Below are positions 1-7,360 of a stretch of DNA of 11,345 nt, in pieces. The notes under the pieces were generated by a model that did no database searches, had not been told where the DNA came from, and saw nothing but the letters and a program-made list of their open reading frames with translations. Source of the stretch: DATLFA01 sp039934635. GTDB lineage: Bacteria; Actinomycetota; Acidimicrobiia; Acidimicrobiales; WLNW01. The DNA lies in NCBI GenBank assembly GCA_039934635.1, contig JBDTLT010000188.1:1-11345 (forward strand). The letters are read 5' to 3'. Positions within the stretch are counted from its first letter, which is position 1. Each line of letters starts with the position of its first letter. The position numbers and the translations under genes are program-made.

Positions 1-1782
1 GATCAACCCGATGTGGGTGAACGCCTGCGGGAAGTTGCCGAGCAGCTCTCCGGTGGCGCTGTCGACCTCCTCGGCGAGCAGTCCGACGTCGTTGGCGAAC
101 GACGTGACGCGCTCGAACACCGTGCGGGCCGCGGCCAGATCGCCGCTGAGCGCGAGCGCGTGAGCGAGCCAATATGTACAGATGCCGAACGTTGCTTCGC
201 CACCGGCGAGCCCGTCGTCGGCGCGATAGCGGTAGACGAGACCATGTTCGTCGGTGAGTCCGGCTCGGATCGCCGCGATGGTTGCAACAACGCGAGGGTC
301 ATCACCGGGCAGGAAGCCCATGATCGGGATCATGAGCGCGGACGCGTCGAGGTCGTCGCGGCCGAACGACTGGGTGAACGCCTCGGCGTTGTCGCTCCAC
401 CCGCGCTCGAGAATCGCGTCGCGGATGCGCTCGCGTTCGTGTTGCCAACGGGCGAGGTGGTCGGTCGCATGCAGCGCGTCGACGAGGGAGCACGCGCGGT
501 CGAGTGCGACCCAGCACATGAGCTTCGAATAGAGGTGGTGGCGGGGCTCGCCGCGCAGCTCCCAGATGCCCTGATCGGGTTCGTCCCAACGGTCTGCCGC
601 GCAATCGGCGAGATCGGTGAGAAAGACAATTACGGTCTCGTCGAGCGAGTCGATCCGCTCGGCGTATACCGACGCGGCGTCGAGGAACTCCCCGTAGACG
701 TCGAGCTGGGATTGCCGCCACGCCGCGTTGCCGATCCGCACTGGCCGACTGTCGCGGTAGCCGCGCAGATGGTCGAGCTCCTGCTCCTCGAGGCGGTTCT
801 CGCCCCCGATCCCATACATGATCTGGATCGGCTCAGCGCGGTTCACCGTTCCGCCGGCCGCGTGTGCGAAGAAACCGAAGAAGTCGGCCACCTCGTCAGG
901 GCATGCGGCGATCCACAACGCCGCGAGCGTGAAGCTGGCGTCGCGCACCCAGCTGTATCGGTAGTCCCAGTTGCGTTCACCGCCGATCGCCTCGGGAAGC
1001 GACGTCGTCGGTGCCGCGACGATGGCGCCCGTGGGCGCATAGGTCAGCGCCTTGAGCACGCGGCCACTGTGGTGCACAAGATCGGCGTACGGACCGTCGT
1101 ACGACTGGTGCAACGCGGACCACGATTGCCACCCCCGGATCGTCCCGAAGATCCACGCACGAATCTGGCGCGTGGTCCAAGGGGCGAGACGCGCTTCGTT
1201 GCTCTCGCCTACCCGCAGCGCGAACCCGACGCGTTCGCCGGGCCGCACGGTGCACCGTGTCCGTACCGTTGCGCCGTCGATCAGGATCGGCGCCTCGCAC
1301 GACAACACGAACATCGCAGGCCCGCCGCGACCGATCGCACCGCCGGGCACCGGCTGCCAGCGCGGCTCGGTGAGGCCGTACTCGGCGCGTGGCGCAATCT
1401 CGGATTCGATCTCGACCGAACCAGTGAGTCCCTCCACCAGTCGCATGATCGAGTGGCACGAGCGTTGACCGATGTCATGGCCGCGATCGGTAGGCATGAA
1501 GGGGAGTGCGTCGGTCACCGCAACTGAACCCTCGGCCGTCGTGAAGACCGTGCGCAGCACCATCGTGGCGTCGACGTACGCGCGAGTGACGTGTGCGTCG
1601 TGCGTCGGCCGCAGGAGCCAGTGCCCGGCGTCCGGATCGAGGAGCCGGGCGAACGTCGACGACGAGTCGAACCGGGGGAGGCACGCCCAGTCGATCGACC
1701 CGTCGCGGCTGACGAGGGCCGAGCCTTGACTGTCCGATAACAAGGCGTAGTCGCCGATGGGCGGTTGCGGTCGGGCCGTCAC
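1..1782 (-). CDS. Glycoside hydrolase family 15 protein (trehalase/glucoamylase type), C-terminus cut by window edge
   Basis: A cytosolic-looking GH15 enzyme, expected to hydrolyse alpha-linked glucosides (trehalose or maltodextrins) with inversion. The 594 codons seen read without a stop. Landmarks: N-terminal PPIGDYALLSD and VSRDGSIDW (about residues 7-30); NWDYRYSWVRDASF in the (alpha/alpha)6 barrel (about 268-281); DEPDQGIWELRGEPRH, with E408 as the expected general acid; LLAEEVD (E571 the likely general base) followed by GNFPQAFTHIGLI at the edge. Family members are about 600-620 residues, so only some 10-30 residues should be missing. The GTG start at 1782 is chosen because it overlaps the TGA of the upstream membrane-protein gene as GTGA and lies just before the conserved PPIGDYALL. 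No signal peptide is visible. Actinobacterial GH15 proteins are often trehalases, but glucoamylase cannot be excluded from sequence. A long opposite-strand reading frame covers this gene and is treated as a codon-bias shadow. Confidence 0.93.
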   Translation of the reverse strand, partial: MTARPQPPIGDYALLSDSQGSALVSRDGSIDWACLPRFDSSSTFARLLDPDAGHWLLRPTHDAHVTRAYVDATMVLRTVFTTAEGSVAVTDALPFMPTDRGHDIGQRSCHSIMRLVEGLTGSVEIESEIAPRAEYGLTEPRWQPVPGGAIGRGGPAMFVLSCEAPILIDGATVRTRCTVRPGERVGFALRVGESNEARLAPWTTRQIRAWIFGTIRGWQSWSALHQSYDGPYADLVHHSGRVLKALTYAPTGAIVAAPTTSLPEAIGGERNWDYRYSWVRDASFTLAALWIAACPDEVADFFGFFAHAAGGTVNRAEPIQIMYGIGGENRLEEQELDHLRGYRDSRPVRIGNAAWRQSQLDVYGEFLDAASVYAERIDSLDETVIVFLTDLADCAADRWDEPDQGIWELRGEPRHHLYSKLMCWVALDRACSLVDALHATDHLARWQHERERIRDAILERGWSDNAEAFTQSFGRDDLDASALMIPIMGFLPGDDPRVVATIAAIRAGLTDEHGLVYRYRADDGLAGGEATFGICTYWLAHALALSGDLAAARTVFERVTSFANDVGLLAEEVDSATGELLGNFPQAFTHIGLI

Positions 1783-2255
1783 GGCCGGTTGAGCCAGCGG
1801 TATGCGGCATCGGTAACGCCGACAAAGACGACGTGGTGCCACGCGTCGATGCCGATCTCGGAGCGCGACCATTGCCACGCCGGTGTCGAAGCGCCGGTTG
1901 CAGGAAGCACGACCTGCTCACCCGCCCACACCGCGAGGAAGTGCACGAACGGCGCCATCGGGGCCGGCAAATCAGCCGCAGCCAGGAGGCCGCGGAATGC
2001 GCCCCATGTTGTCCCGTACCCCCAGTGCACGACCCGATTGAACCGGCGCTCACCGAGCTCATCGATCGGCGCCACGCCGAGCAGCACGCTCGCCGCCCGC
2101 GCCGGTGCGGTACTCGCCTCGCGCCGGCGGATGCGGGCCTCGACGCTGCTCGACACGGTCATCGCCGCGGTGCCGGCGATGCCGGCGAGAAGCCCCTTCG
2201 CGATGGCGGGAGTCCACCGCCCCCATCCGTTGGCTTCATTTCTCATTCCGCTCAT
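1779..2255 (-). CDS. Small multi-pass membrane protein, possibly DUF1440/YagU-like
   Basis: A 158-residue protein of unknown function with about four hydrophobic segments: GLLAGIAGTAAMTVSSSVEA (about 21-40), VVHWGYGTTWGAFRGLLAAA (about 75-94), a segment around FVHFLAVWAGEQVVLPATG, and a last one near HHVVFVGVTDAAYRWL. The first-helix pattern GLxAGxxGTxAMT followed by a charged ExR stretch resembles actinobacterial DUF1440/YagU-type membrane proteins; this is a resemblance by eye, not a confirmed family. The ATG at 2255 is preceded by GAGGTGA at a normal Shine-Dalgarno distance, which favours it over the second ATG at 2246. The stop overlaps the GH15 start as GTGA, so the two are probably one transcript with coupled translation. 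It could be a membrane partner of the hydrolase or simply co-transcribed. Confidence 0.8.
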   Translation of the reverse strand: MSGMRNEANGWGRWTPAIAKGLLAGIAGTAAMTVSSSVEARIRRREASTAPARAASVLLGVAPIDELGERRFNRVVHWGYGTTWGAFRGLLAAADLPAPMAPFVHFLAVWAGEQVVLPATGASTPAWQWSRSEIGIDAWHHVVFVGVTDAAYRWLNRP

Positions 2256-2700
2256 GGATCACTCACCTCGACTGCGCATTGCCTCAAGACAATCGCGCCC
2301 GTCGACGGTTGCCTCGATTCGCTCTGGAAGTTTCGCTTCTGTTTCGCAATCCGACGCGTTTCACTCCGCGGTGTGCGTGCGGTGAACCCACCTCGTTCGC
2401 CGATGGTCGGCCCGGCTCACCTACGTCGCTCGTCGTCGACTTCGCTCGTCGGACGAACGAGAGACCTGCTCGGCGTGCACGATCGCCTAGTACGTCAGCC
2501 GTTGTGCGCGACACCTGACTCGTCCTGAAATCATGCCACGCGTGCGATTCCACCCATCTGTGTCTGTCGTGGCCATCCGTTGATCGCGCAGGGTTCGCAC
2601 AGGTCGTCGTGAGCTCGGCTCGGACCCCGGATGCGAAACAGCCGCGAAACTTCGCTCGTCGACGGTGGGATCGATGTGCGATGTTGGTTCGCTTTGCACC
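2256..2700. other. Divergent intergenic region between membrane protein/GH15 pair and PQQ lipoprotein
   Basis: About 445 bases separate two divergent transcription units, and both promoters should lie here. No convincing coding frame was found: the reading frames through it run antisense into the neighbours and are Arg/Pro-rich. A 13-base direct repeat, ACTTCGCTCGTCG, occurs at 2439-2451 and 2649-2661. A weak 5-bp inverted repeat (CTCGT/ACGAG) lies at 2445-2461. No promoter hexamers could be assigned with confidence. Confidence 0.5.
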
Positions 2701-3948
2701 ATGAACAGCGAGGACGGCGTAGGAGGTACGCGGCGCAACGGATGGCTCGCGGTCGTGGCTGCCACGTGCCTCGTCGTCGGGGGATGCGCGTCCGCGCCAC
2801 CACCCGCACCGACAGGCGCCGACGCGGGCGGCACAACCGGGGAACGAGCAGCTGCGTCCTCGTGGCCGACGGCGTCGGGTGATGTGCGTCGCTCGTCGGC
2901 TTCCTCGGCATCTGGGCCGAGTACGGGCGAGCTGCGATGGACGCGCCGGCTCGGTGGCGCGGTCACGCCCGGACCGATCGTGGCGGCCGACGGCTCGATA
3001 CTCGCGGCGTCGAACGACGGAGTGCTCCACGCGCTCGATCCGGCAACGGGCGCCGATCGGTGGACCTTCGACGGAGGCGGTCGCTATGGCGACGATCTCT
3101 CGACGTCTGCTGCGCTGCTCGCCGACGGTGTGATCGTCTGGCCTGGTCCGGGAGATACGTTGTTCGCGCTGTCGACGGCCGGCCTTCAGCTGTGGCACGA
3201 ATCGTTCGATGGTCTGGTCCTGTCCCCGGCTGTGGCCGATGGGCGCATCTACGTCGCTGATCGTGCCGGGCACCTCTCTGCGATCGAGGTGGATGGGTCG
3301 TCGCATCGGCGGGTGTGGACCATCGCACTGGGGGGCACGACCTACGCGAGTCCGGCACTCGGTGAGGACGGGGCGATCTACACATCCGGCGGCACGGATC
3401 TTGTACGTGTACGCGATCGCGGCGAGTCGGCCGAGGTCGTGTGGCGGTTCGCAACCGGAGCGTTGATTGAAGTGTCGCCATCGGTGACTCCCGGCGGCGT
3501 CGTGACCATCGGGAGCAATGACGGGCACCAATACGGTGTGCGCGCCGACGGCACGCGCCTCTGGACGGTGGACGTCGGGGATTTCATCTACTCGTCGAGC
3601 GTTTCCACCGCAAACGGACGAACCGTGTTCGGCGACAACAATGGCGTGCTGTTCACGGTTGAGAGTTCGACCGGCAAGCTGCTGGCGAGGGTAACGCTCG
3701 ATCGGCGCAACGGATCGCCCGACGGCATATGGACCGCTCCGGTCGTGGACCGTGTCGGCACCGCCTATGTGGGAACCGTGTCGGGGCACGTCTACGGGAT
3801 CGCCCCAAATGGCCGTCGGCTGTTCGACCTCGCGACCGGTGGAACGGTCGCGAGCTATCCGGCGCTCACGGCCGACGGTGTGCTCGTCGTCGGCTCGGCG
3901 GATGGGTATCTGTACGCGATCGGCTCGACCCGAGCCGCCACGGGCTGA
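2701..3948 (+). CDS. PQQ-like eight-bladed beta-propeller lipoprotein
   Basis: Probably a 415-residue lipoprotein anchored outside the cytoplasmic membrane. The N-terminus has a short RRNG n-region, a hydrophobic core WLAVVAATCLVV and a lipobox-like VGGC with C29 as the predicted lipidated residue, followed by an Ala/Pro/Thr/Ser-rich linker to about residue 75. The rest is eight repeats of the form xDGxIYxGxxDGxLYAIxxxTGxxxW, for example ADGSILAASNDGVLHALDP and ADGVLVVGSADGYLYAIGS, matching PQQ/BamB-type propeller blades. No dehydrogenase domain or haem motif is visible, so it is more likely a scaffold or binding protein than a quinoprotein enzyme. The start is uncertain: ATG 2701 gives the best signal peptide but lacks a clear Shine-Dalgarno, while in-frame ATG 2674 and GTG 2665 lie upstream, with GGTGGGA just before 2674. 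It stands alone, divergent from the GH15 pair and convergent with the next genes. Confidence 0.87.
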   Translation: MNSEDGVGGTRRNGWLAVVAATCLVVGGCASAPPPAPTGADAGGTTGERAAASSWPTASGDVRRSSASSASGPSTGELRWTRRLGGAVTPGPIVAADGSILAASNDGVLHALDPATGADRWTFDGGGRYGDDLSTSAALLADGVIVWPGPGDTLFALSTAGLQLWHESFDGLVLSPAVADGRIYVADRAGHLSAIEVDGSSHRRVWTIALGGTTYASPALGEDGAIYTSGGTDLVRVRDRGESAEVVWRFATGALIEVSPSVTPGGVVTIGSNDGHQYGVRADGTRLWTVDVGDFIYSSSVSTANGRTVFGDNNGVLFTVESSTGKLLARVTLDRRNGSPDGIWTAPVVDRVGTAYVGTVSGHVYGIAPNGRRLFDLATGGTVASYPALTADGVLVVGSADGYLYAIGSTRAATG

Positions 3949-4155
3949 CACAGGCCAGGTCGATCTCAGCGGAGCGTTGGTCGAATGTCGTTCCAGCAGC
4001 CGACGGCGGCGATGACCATGAGCCCGGCGCCCGAGAGCGCACTGATCGCCCGGCGATGCCACGCCAAACCTCCAAAGCAAGGTTGATTGGTGCGATGACG
4101 TGGTGACCTCCGGCGCGCGGATGTCCCTTAATAGGTGATAGTCGTCGGTCGGCGG
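3949..4155. other. Convergent intergenic gap, no clear terminator
   Basis: About 207 bases lie between the ends of two convergent genes. I looked for a bidirectional hairpin with T-runs and saw none. A short minus-strand hydrophobic frame ending AVGCWNDIRPTLR (stop near 3970) passes through it but has no usable start or Shine-Dalgarno spacing. Confidence 0.35.
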
Positions 4156-4590
4156 TTAGTTCGCTTGGTCGGCGCGGGTGCGGGTCGTTGGGTTTCGCGC
4201 AGTGTGTTCGGTCCAGGTGAGAGTGCCGAGGCCGATGGCCATCAGTAGGCAGAAGCTCAGGGTGGCGCCGTTTGCTCCGGTGATGTTGCCGCCGTCGGTT
4301 TGTCGGAATCCGATGAGGGTTTGTATGGCGAATGCGCCGTATCCGATTGCGGCGAGGGCCACGAGGGCTTGTGCGGCGCGCAGTGTGCCGAGGAGCGCGA
4401 GCGCGCCGAGCGCCATGGCGATGAGGCCGCCGAGTCGGTTGAACGACATGAGGTGCATGTCGAGCGCGGCGTAGCCGACGTCGGATCCGTGCCGGTTCGT
4501 GAAGCCGCCTTGTGCGCGGGCGGTGCCGATGGCTCCGGCGATGATGCCAACGGTGGCGATTGTGGCGGTTGCGCGTGTGGTCGGTGTCAT
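4156..4590 (-). CDS. Small four-helix membrane protein coupled to DoxX-like gene
   Basis: A 144-residue integral membrane protein of unknown function. Hydrophobic segments: IATVGIIAGAIGTA (about 11-24, which could also be a signal-anchor ending near ARA), GGLIAMALGALALLGTL (about 54-70), ALVALAAIGYGAFAIQTLIG (about 75-94) and LSFCLLMAIGLGTLTW (about 110-125), ending in a polar tail rich in Thr and Arg. A longer frame runs further upstream, but the ATG at 4590 is chosen because its ATGA overlaps the stop of the DoxX-like gene, and the upstream extension is Arg-rich shadow sequence inside that gene. The overlap indicates translational coupling, so the two products may form one membrane complex. 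I do not recognise a family. Confidence 0.8.
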   Translation of the reverse strand: MTPTTRATATIATVGIIAGAIGTARAQGGFTNRHGSDVGYAALDMHLMSFNRLGGLIAMALGALALLGTLRAAQALVALAAIGYGAFAIQTLIGFRQTDGGNITGANGATLSFCLLMAIGLGTLTWTEHTARNPTTRTRADQAN

Positions 4591-5126
4591 GTGGCCCGCA
4601 TCATGAGCCGGCTCAGGTGGGTGCGGCGGTTGGCCCATTCGGGGCGTAGCACGCCGTCGAGGCCGTAGTAGCGGCCCGCGGCGGTGGCCGCGATCGCGAG
4701 GTTGGCAGCGATCATGAGTACGTAGGTCCATGGCCACTCGTTTGGAGTGCGCGCCACGGACAGTCCGATGAGCAGAGCTTGCGCGGCGCCGACCGCACCC
4801 CAGAACCTTGAGCCCAAACCGAGCAGGAGGAACGCGCCGAGGAGGACCTCGACAACGAGGACGCCCCACCCGAAGAGCCTGAAGTTGGGCAACACGACGT
4901 GTTCGACGACGTAGGAGAACGGTGGCGCAACGGGATGGTCCACGGCGTCCTTGGTGAACCCGTAGAGACCACCACCGCCGTTTTCGCCGAAGTCGGTCGG
5001 CGTCTTCCAGCGGGTGTTGGTCAACCACAGCAGTCCGACGCTAATGCGGATGCCCGCCAGCACGACTCTGCTCGCTCGATCAGGCGCCGTCACGATGTCA
5101 TGATCGGAGCCGACTGTCATCGCCAT
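4587..5126 (-). CDS. DoxX/DoxD-like (TQO small subunit-type) membrane protein
   Basis: A four-helix membrane protein of 179 residues from the chosen start. Features typical of the DoxX/DoxD superfamily are a first helix ending in GLLWLTNTRWKTP, a polar loop with GGLYGFTKDAV, a helical pair around LFGWGVLVVEVLLGAFLLLG and FWGAVGAAQALLIGLSVA, and a last helix leading to AGRYYGLDGVLRP. DoxD is the small subunit of archaeal thiosulfate:quinone oxidoreductase, but most bacterial relatives have no proven substrate, so a redox or quinone-linked role is inference. Four in-frame ATGs (5147, 5132, 5126, 5120) are possible; AAGGGA at 5138-5133 sits six bases before ATG 5126, which is why that one is used. 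The stop overlaps the next gene as ATGA. About 108 bases separate it from the radical SAM gene upstream, so it may belong to the same transcript. Confidence 0.85.
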   Translation of the reverse strand: MAMTVGSDHDIVTAPDRASRVVLAGIRISVGLLWLTNTRWKTPTDFGENGGGGLYGFTKDAVDHPVAPPFSYVVEHVVLPNFRLFGWGVLVVEVLLGAFLLLGLGSRFWGAVGAAQALLIGLSVARTPNEWPWTYVLMIAANLAIAATAAGRYYGLDGVLRPEWANRRTHLSRLMMRAT

Positions 5127-5204
5127 CGCCATTCCCTTTCGTGCCATGCGCGGGGCCGCGAGTGGCGGACGCTGCGGTTCGAGGTTGTGGTAGCTGTTCG
5201 GTGG

Positions 5205-5220
5205 GGGATCGACCGATCCC
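5205..5220. repeat. Perfect 7-bp inverted repeat
   Basis: GGGATCG and CGATCCC are separated by two bases, 15 bases beyond the radical SAM stop codon and upstream of the DoxX-like gene. There is no following T-run on the minus strand and the two-base gap is too tight for a normal hairpin loop, so it looks more like a dyad operator than an intrinsic terminator. Chance occurrence in GC-rich DNA is possible. Confidence 0.35.
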
Positions 5221-5234
5221 GTTGAGGTTCACGT

Positions 5235-6098
5235 TCAACGAATGCCCAGGCGGGAGTCACTACCCGGTGGCAGGCCGCGAAGCAGCCCGAGGAGGATCTG
5301 TGCCGGGATCGAAAGCGGGAGCACGGTGCGGCTGAGGAGGAGATCGGTGTCGAGTCGGCCACCGCGCACGGTCGGCCCGAAGCTGCCCCAGAACGCGCCG
5401 TCCGCGGTGATGGCGAGTTCCGCTGGGATGTCGGTCGGCTGCGCGACGACGCCGAGTCCGCGTTCGTCGGCACGGCCACGACGAACGATCGGACGGATCA
5501 CGTGGTCGTCGGGTGCCACGCCGAGCGAGGCGACGAGTGCCTTGAGCGGATCGAGACTCGGGTGGTCGAGTGGCCGTGCGGTCGTGGTCGCGATGCGCAC
5601 CCGGACACCCCGTGCCACCAATCGCGGGACCGCGGCGACAACTTTGGCGAAGTTGTTCTCACCGCGTGCCAGGTCGTTGATTTCCGGGCGATGCGAATCG
5701 AGCGAGATCTGCACGGCAACGTCATGGCCGGCAAGGAGCGCGGCGCGTTCGAGCCTGTCGCCGACGAATAGGGTCCCGTTGGTGAGCAGCACCACCGGCA
5801 GTTGCGCGGCCATTTCGACGATTGCCTCGGGAAGCCACGGCAACAGGAATGGTTCGCCTCCGGTGACGCCCAACCCGGTGAAGCCCAAGCCTCGGGCCTG
5901 CCGGGCCACCTCGACCATGGTCTCGGCCGTCAGCTCGCGGCGAGCACTGCGCGGAGAACTCTCGGTCAGGCAATACGAACACGCCAGATTGCAGTGATAG
6001 TTCGAATACAACCAGACACGGCCGGGCAGGACACCTTCGGCGATCGCCGACTCGATCGGACCCAATGCAAGCGTGCCGTCCGCGACGGCGCTCAACAC
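5235..6098 (-). CDS. Radical SAM protein with cysteine-free C-terminal region
   Basis: A 287-residue radical SAM enzyme. The cluster motif CNLACSYC gives C36, C40 and C43 (CxxxCxxC), which should bind the 4Fe-4S cluster that cleaves S-adenosylmethionine. GGEPFL (80-85) is the SAM-binding GGE motif, with LLTNGTL at 104-110 and QISLDS at 130-135 as further barrel strands. The domain order matches MoaA/NirJ/PqqE-type enzymes. After C43 there is no further cysteine. The C-terminal segment ELAITADGAFWGSFGPTV, followed by RGGRLDTD, has the outline of a SPASM/twitch region without its cluster ligands, so auxiliary iron-sulfur clusters are not expected. The substrate is unknown. The GTG start at 6098 overlaps the AhpD-like stop by seven bases and has GAAGG just upstream, implying coupled translation with that gene. 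No obvious peptide substrate gene lies beside it. Confidence 0.9.
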   Translation of the reverse strand: MLSAVADGTLALGPIESAIAEGVLPGRVWLYSNYHCNLACSYCLTESSPRSARRELTAETMVEVARQARGLGFTGLGVTGGEPFLLPWLPEAIVEMAAQLPVVLLTNGTLFVGDRLERAALLAGHDVAVQISLDSHRPEINDLARGENNFAKVVAAVPRLVARGVRVRIATTTARPLDHPSLDPLKALVASLGVAPDDHVIRPIVRRGRADERGLGVVAQPTDIPAELAITADGAFWGSFGPTVRGGRLDTDLLLSRTVLPLSIPAQILLGLLRGLPPGSDSRLGIR

Positions 6099-6646
6099 AA
6101 ACCTTCGTTCGCGAGACGCCGCAGCGTGTCGGGCGCTGACGCGAGCTCGAACCCGGTAGCGAACCGGTTCAAGAACATCGTCGCACCGATCGTCGCGCTC
6201 AGCTCGATCAGCAAGTGATCGGCGAACGACTCCTTCACGTCAACCCACACGTCGTCAGGCACCGGACCGGTCATACCGGCCATCGCGTCGATCCAGCGGA
6301 GCAGTCGCCGCTCCGCGAGGTCGGCGAAGGCGACGTCGAGCGACAGTTCGCCGCGAATCCCACGGATCTCTTCGACGCTGAGCCCGACGTCGAGCGCGAC
6401 CAAACTGTGCGCATGCACGCAGTAGCGACACTGCTGCAGCGCCGAGGTCCGCAGGATCGCGATCTCTTTGTGCCGCACGCTCACCGCGCCGTGACCGAGG
6501 GCGGCGCCGATAAAACCGAGCGTAGGACCGAGGAGCTCGGGCACCGCCGCCAGCGCGGCCACGATCGGACCGGGGTCGCCAACTGCGAAGAACTCCCGCG
6601 CCGAGATCGGGGCAGAGTGGGCATCAAACAGATCGACACGCGGCAT
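6092..6646 (-). CDS. AhpD-like / carboxymuconolactone decarboxylase family protein
   Basis: A 184-residue all-helical protein with the redox-active motif CRYCVHAH (C73, C76, H80) and E61 twelve residues before C73. The E-x11-C-x2-C-x3-H spacing is the same as the catalytic set recalled for Mycobacterium tuberculosis AhpD (E118, C130, C133, H137), supporting a thiol-disulfide or weak alkylhydroperoxidase activity. The ATG at 6644-6646 begins MPRVDLFDAH; no good Shine-Dalgarno is visible, so the mRNA could be leaderless or the start slightly different. It is the first gene of a minus-strand run, overlaps the radical SAM gene by seven bases and is divergent from the methyltransferase. Close coupling to a radical SAM enzyme rather than to ahpC suggests a role other than classical peroxide defence; that is inference. 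The alternative is a generic CMD-family reductase of unknown substrate. Confidence 0.9.
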   Translation of the reverse strand: MPRVDLFDAHSAPISAREFFAVGDPGPIVAALAAVPELLGPTLGFIGAALGHGAVSVRHKEIAILRTSALQQCRYCVHAHSLVALDVGLSVEEIRGIRGELSLDVAFADLAERRLLRWIDAMAGMTGPVPDDVWVDVKESFADHLLIELSATIGATMFLNRFATGFELASAPDTLRRLANEGLC

Positions 6647-6748
6647 CGCTGCGATTGTCCCACGCTCGCCCTGGGCACCAGCGCGACCGCGGCACAGTTT
6701 CGCGAACGTTTATCAACACGTCCGCGTCGCTCCGCTACGTTGTCGAAC

Positions 6749-7360
6749 ATGACCGCTGAGCGGGACCACTGGGAGACGCTGTGGAAGTCGTGCCAACCCC
6801 ACCGGCTGAGCTGGTATCAGCGCGCCGTCGAGCCGTGAGCATCGCTCGTGCGTCGCGTGACGGCGCCCCCGGGCCGAGTCGCGATCGTCGGCGCCGGCAC
6901 CACCCCGCTCGTCGCTGAACTCGCCCGCGCCGGCTTCCAAGTCACCGCCATCGACATCTCCGCCACGGCCATCACGGCACTGAAACAACAGCTACCCGAC
7001 CCCGCGGCCGTAGAGCTCCTCGTCGCCGACGTCCGCTCTCTGCGTGTCGAGCACCCCTTCGACACCTGGCACGACCGCGCCGTCTTCCACTTCCTCACCG
7101 ACACCGACGACCAACGCGCCTACATCGAGCGGGCAACAGCCGCGATCCGCGTCGGCGGCCACCTCGTCATCGCCACATTCGCCGAGCAAGGACCAAACCA
7201 ATGCAGCGGCCTACCCGTCGCGCGACATAGCGCCCACTCGCTCAGCGTCGCGTTTGGCAGACACTTCGAAGTGGTCGACTCCTTCGAACGCGACCACATC
7301 ACGCCCCGAGCCACGCCACAACGCTTCACCCACGCCGTACTACGCCGCACACCCCGGTAA
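6749..7360 (+). pseudogene. Class I SAM-dependent methyltransferase interrupted by one in-frame TGA
   Basis: Read through, this is a ~203-codon methyltransferase of normal length for a small class I family. Codons 1-29 (MTAERDHWETLWKS to SWYQRAVEP) match the usual N-terminus of this subfamily. A TGA at 6836-6838 follows, then the same frame continues as ASLVRRVTAPPGR. Motif I is VAIVGAGTT (44-52), then VTAIDIS, VADVRSL, the hallmark DTWHDRAVFHFLT (about 105-117), GGHLVIATFAEQGP and a C-terminal FTHAVLRR. Because both halves share one frame, the break is a nonsense codon, not an indel; TCA (Ser) to TGA is the simplest origin. A shortened protein could start at GTG 6848, nine bases after the TGA, but would lack the N-terminal helix region. 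A sequencing error is also possible. A -10-like TACGTT at 6736-6741 lies eight bases before the ATG, compatible with a leaderless message. Confidence 0.75.

Noticed and set aside
13..1527. A 504-codon plus-strand open frame
   Set aside because: It lies wholly antisense to the intact GH15 gene, whose catalytic motifs are all present. Its product is Arg/Val/Glu-rich with no motif, as expected from high-GC codon bias.
3970..4070. Short minus-strand hydrophobic frame ending AVGCWNDIRPTLR
   Set aside because: The only nearby start codon (TTG) sits directly against GGAGG with no room for ribosome spacing, and there is no clear family match.
2284..4080. A 598-codon minus-strand open frame, apparently started by GTG after GGAGG near 4064
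   Set aside because: It is antisense to the complete PQQ propeller gene, is extremely Arg-rich and shows no domain, so the Shine-Dalgarno-like GGAGG is taken as chance.
5092..5232. A 46-codon GTG frame just after the radical SAM stop, considered as a peptide substrate
   Set aside because: It has no Shine-Dalgarno, runs into the DoxX-like gene in another frame, and its product is low-complexity and polar without a leader/core layout.
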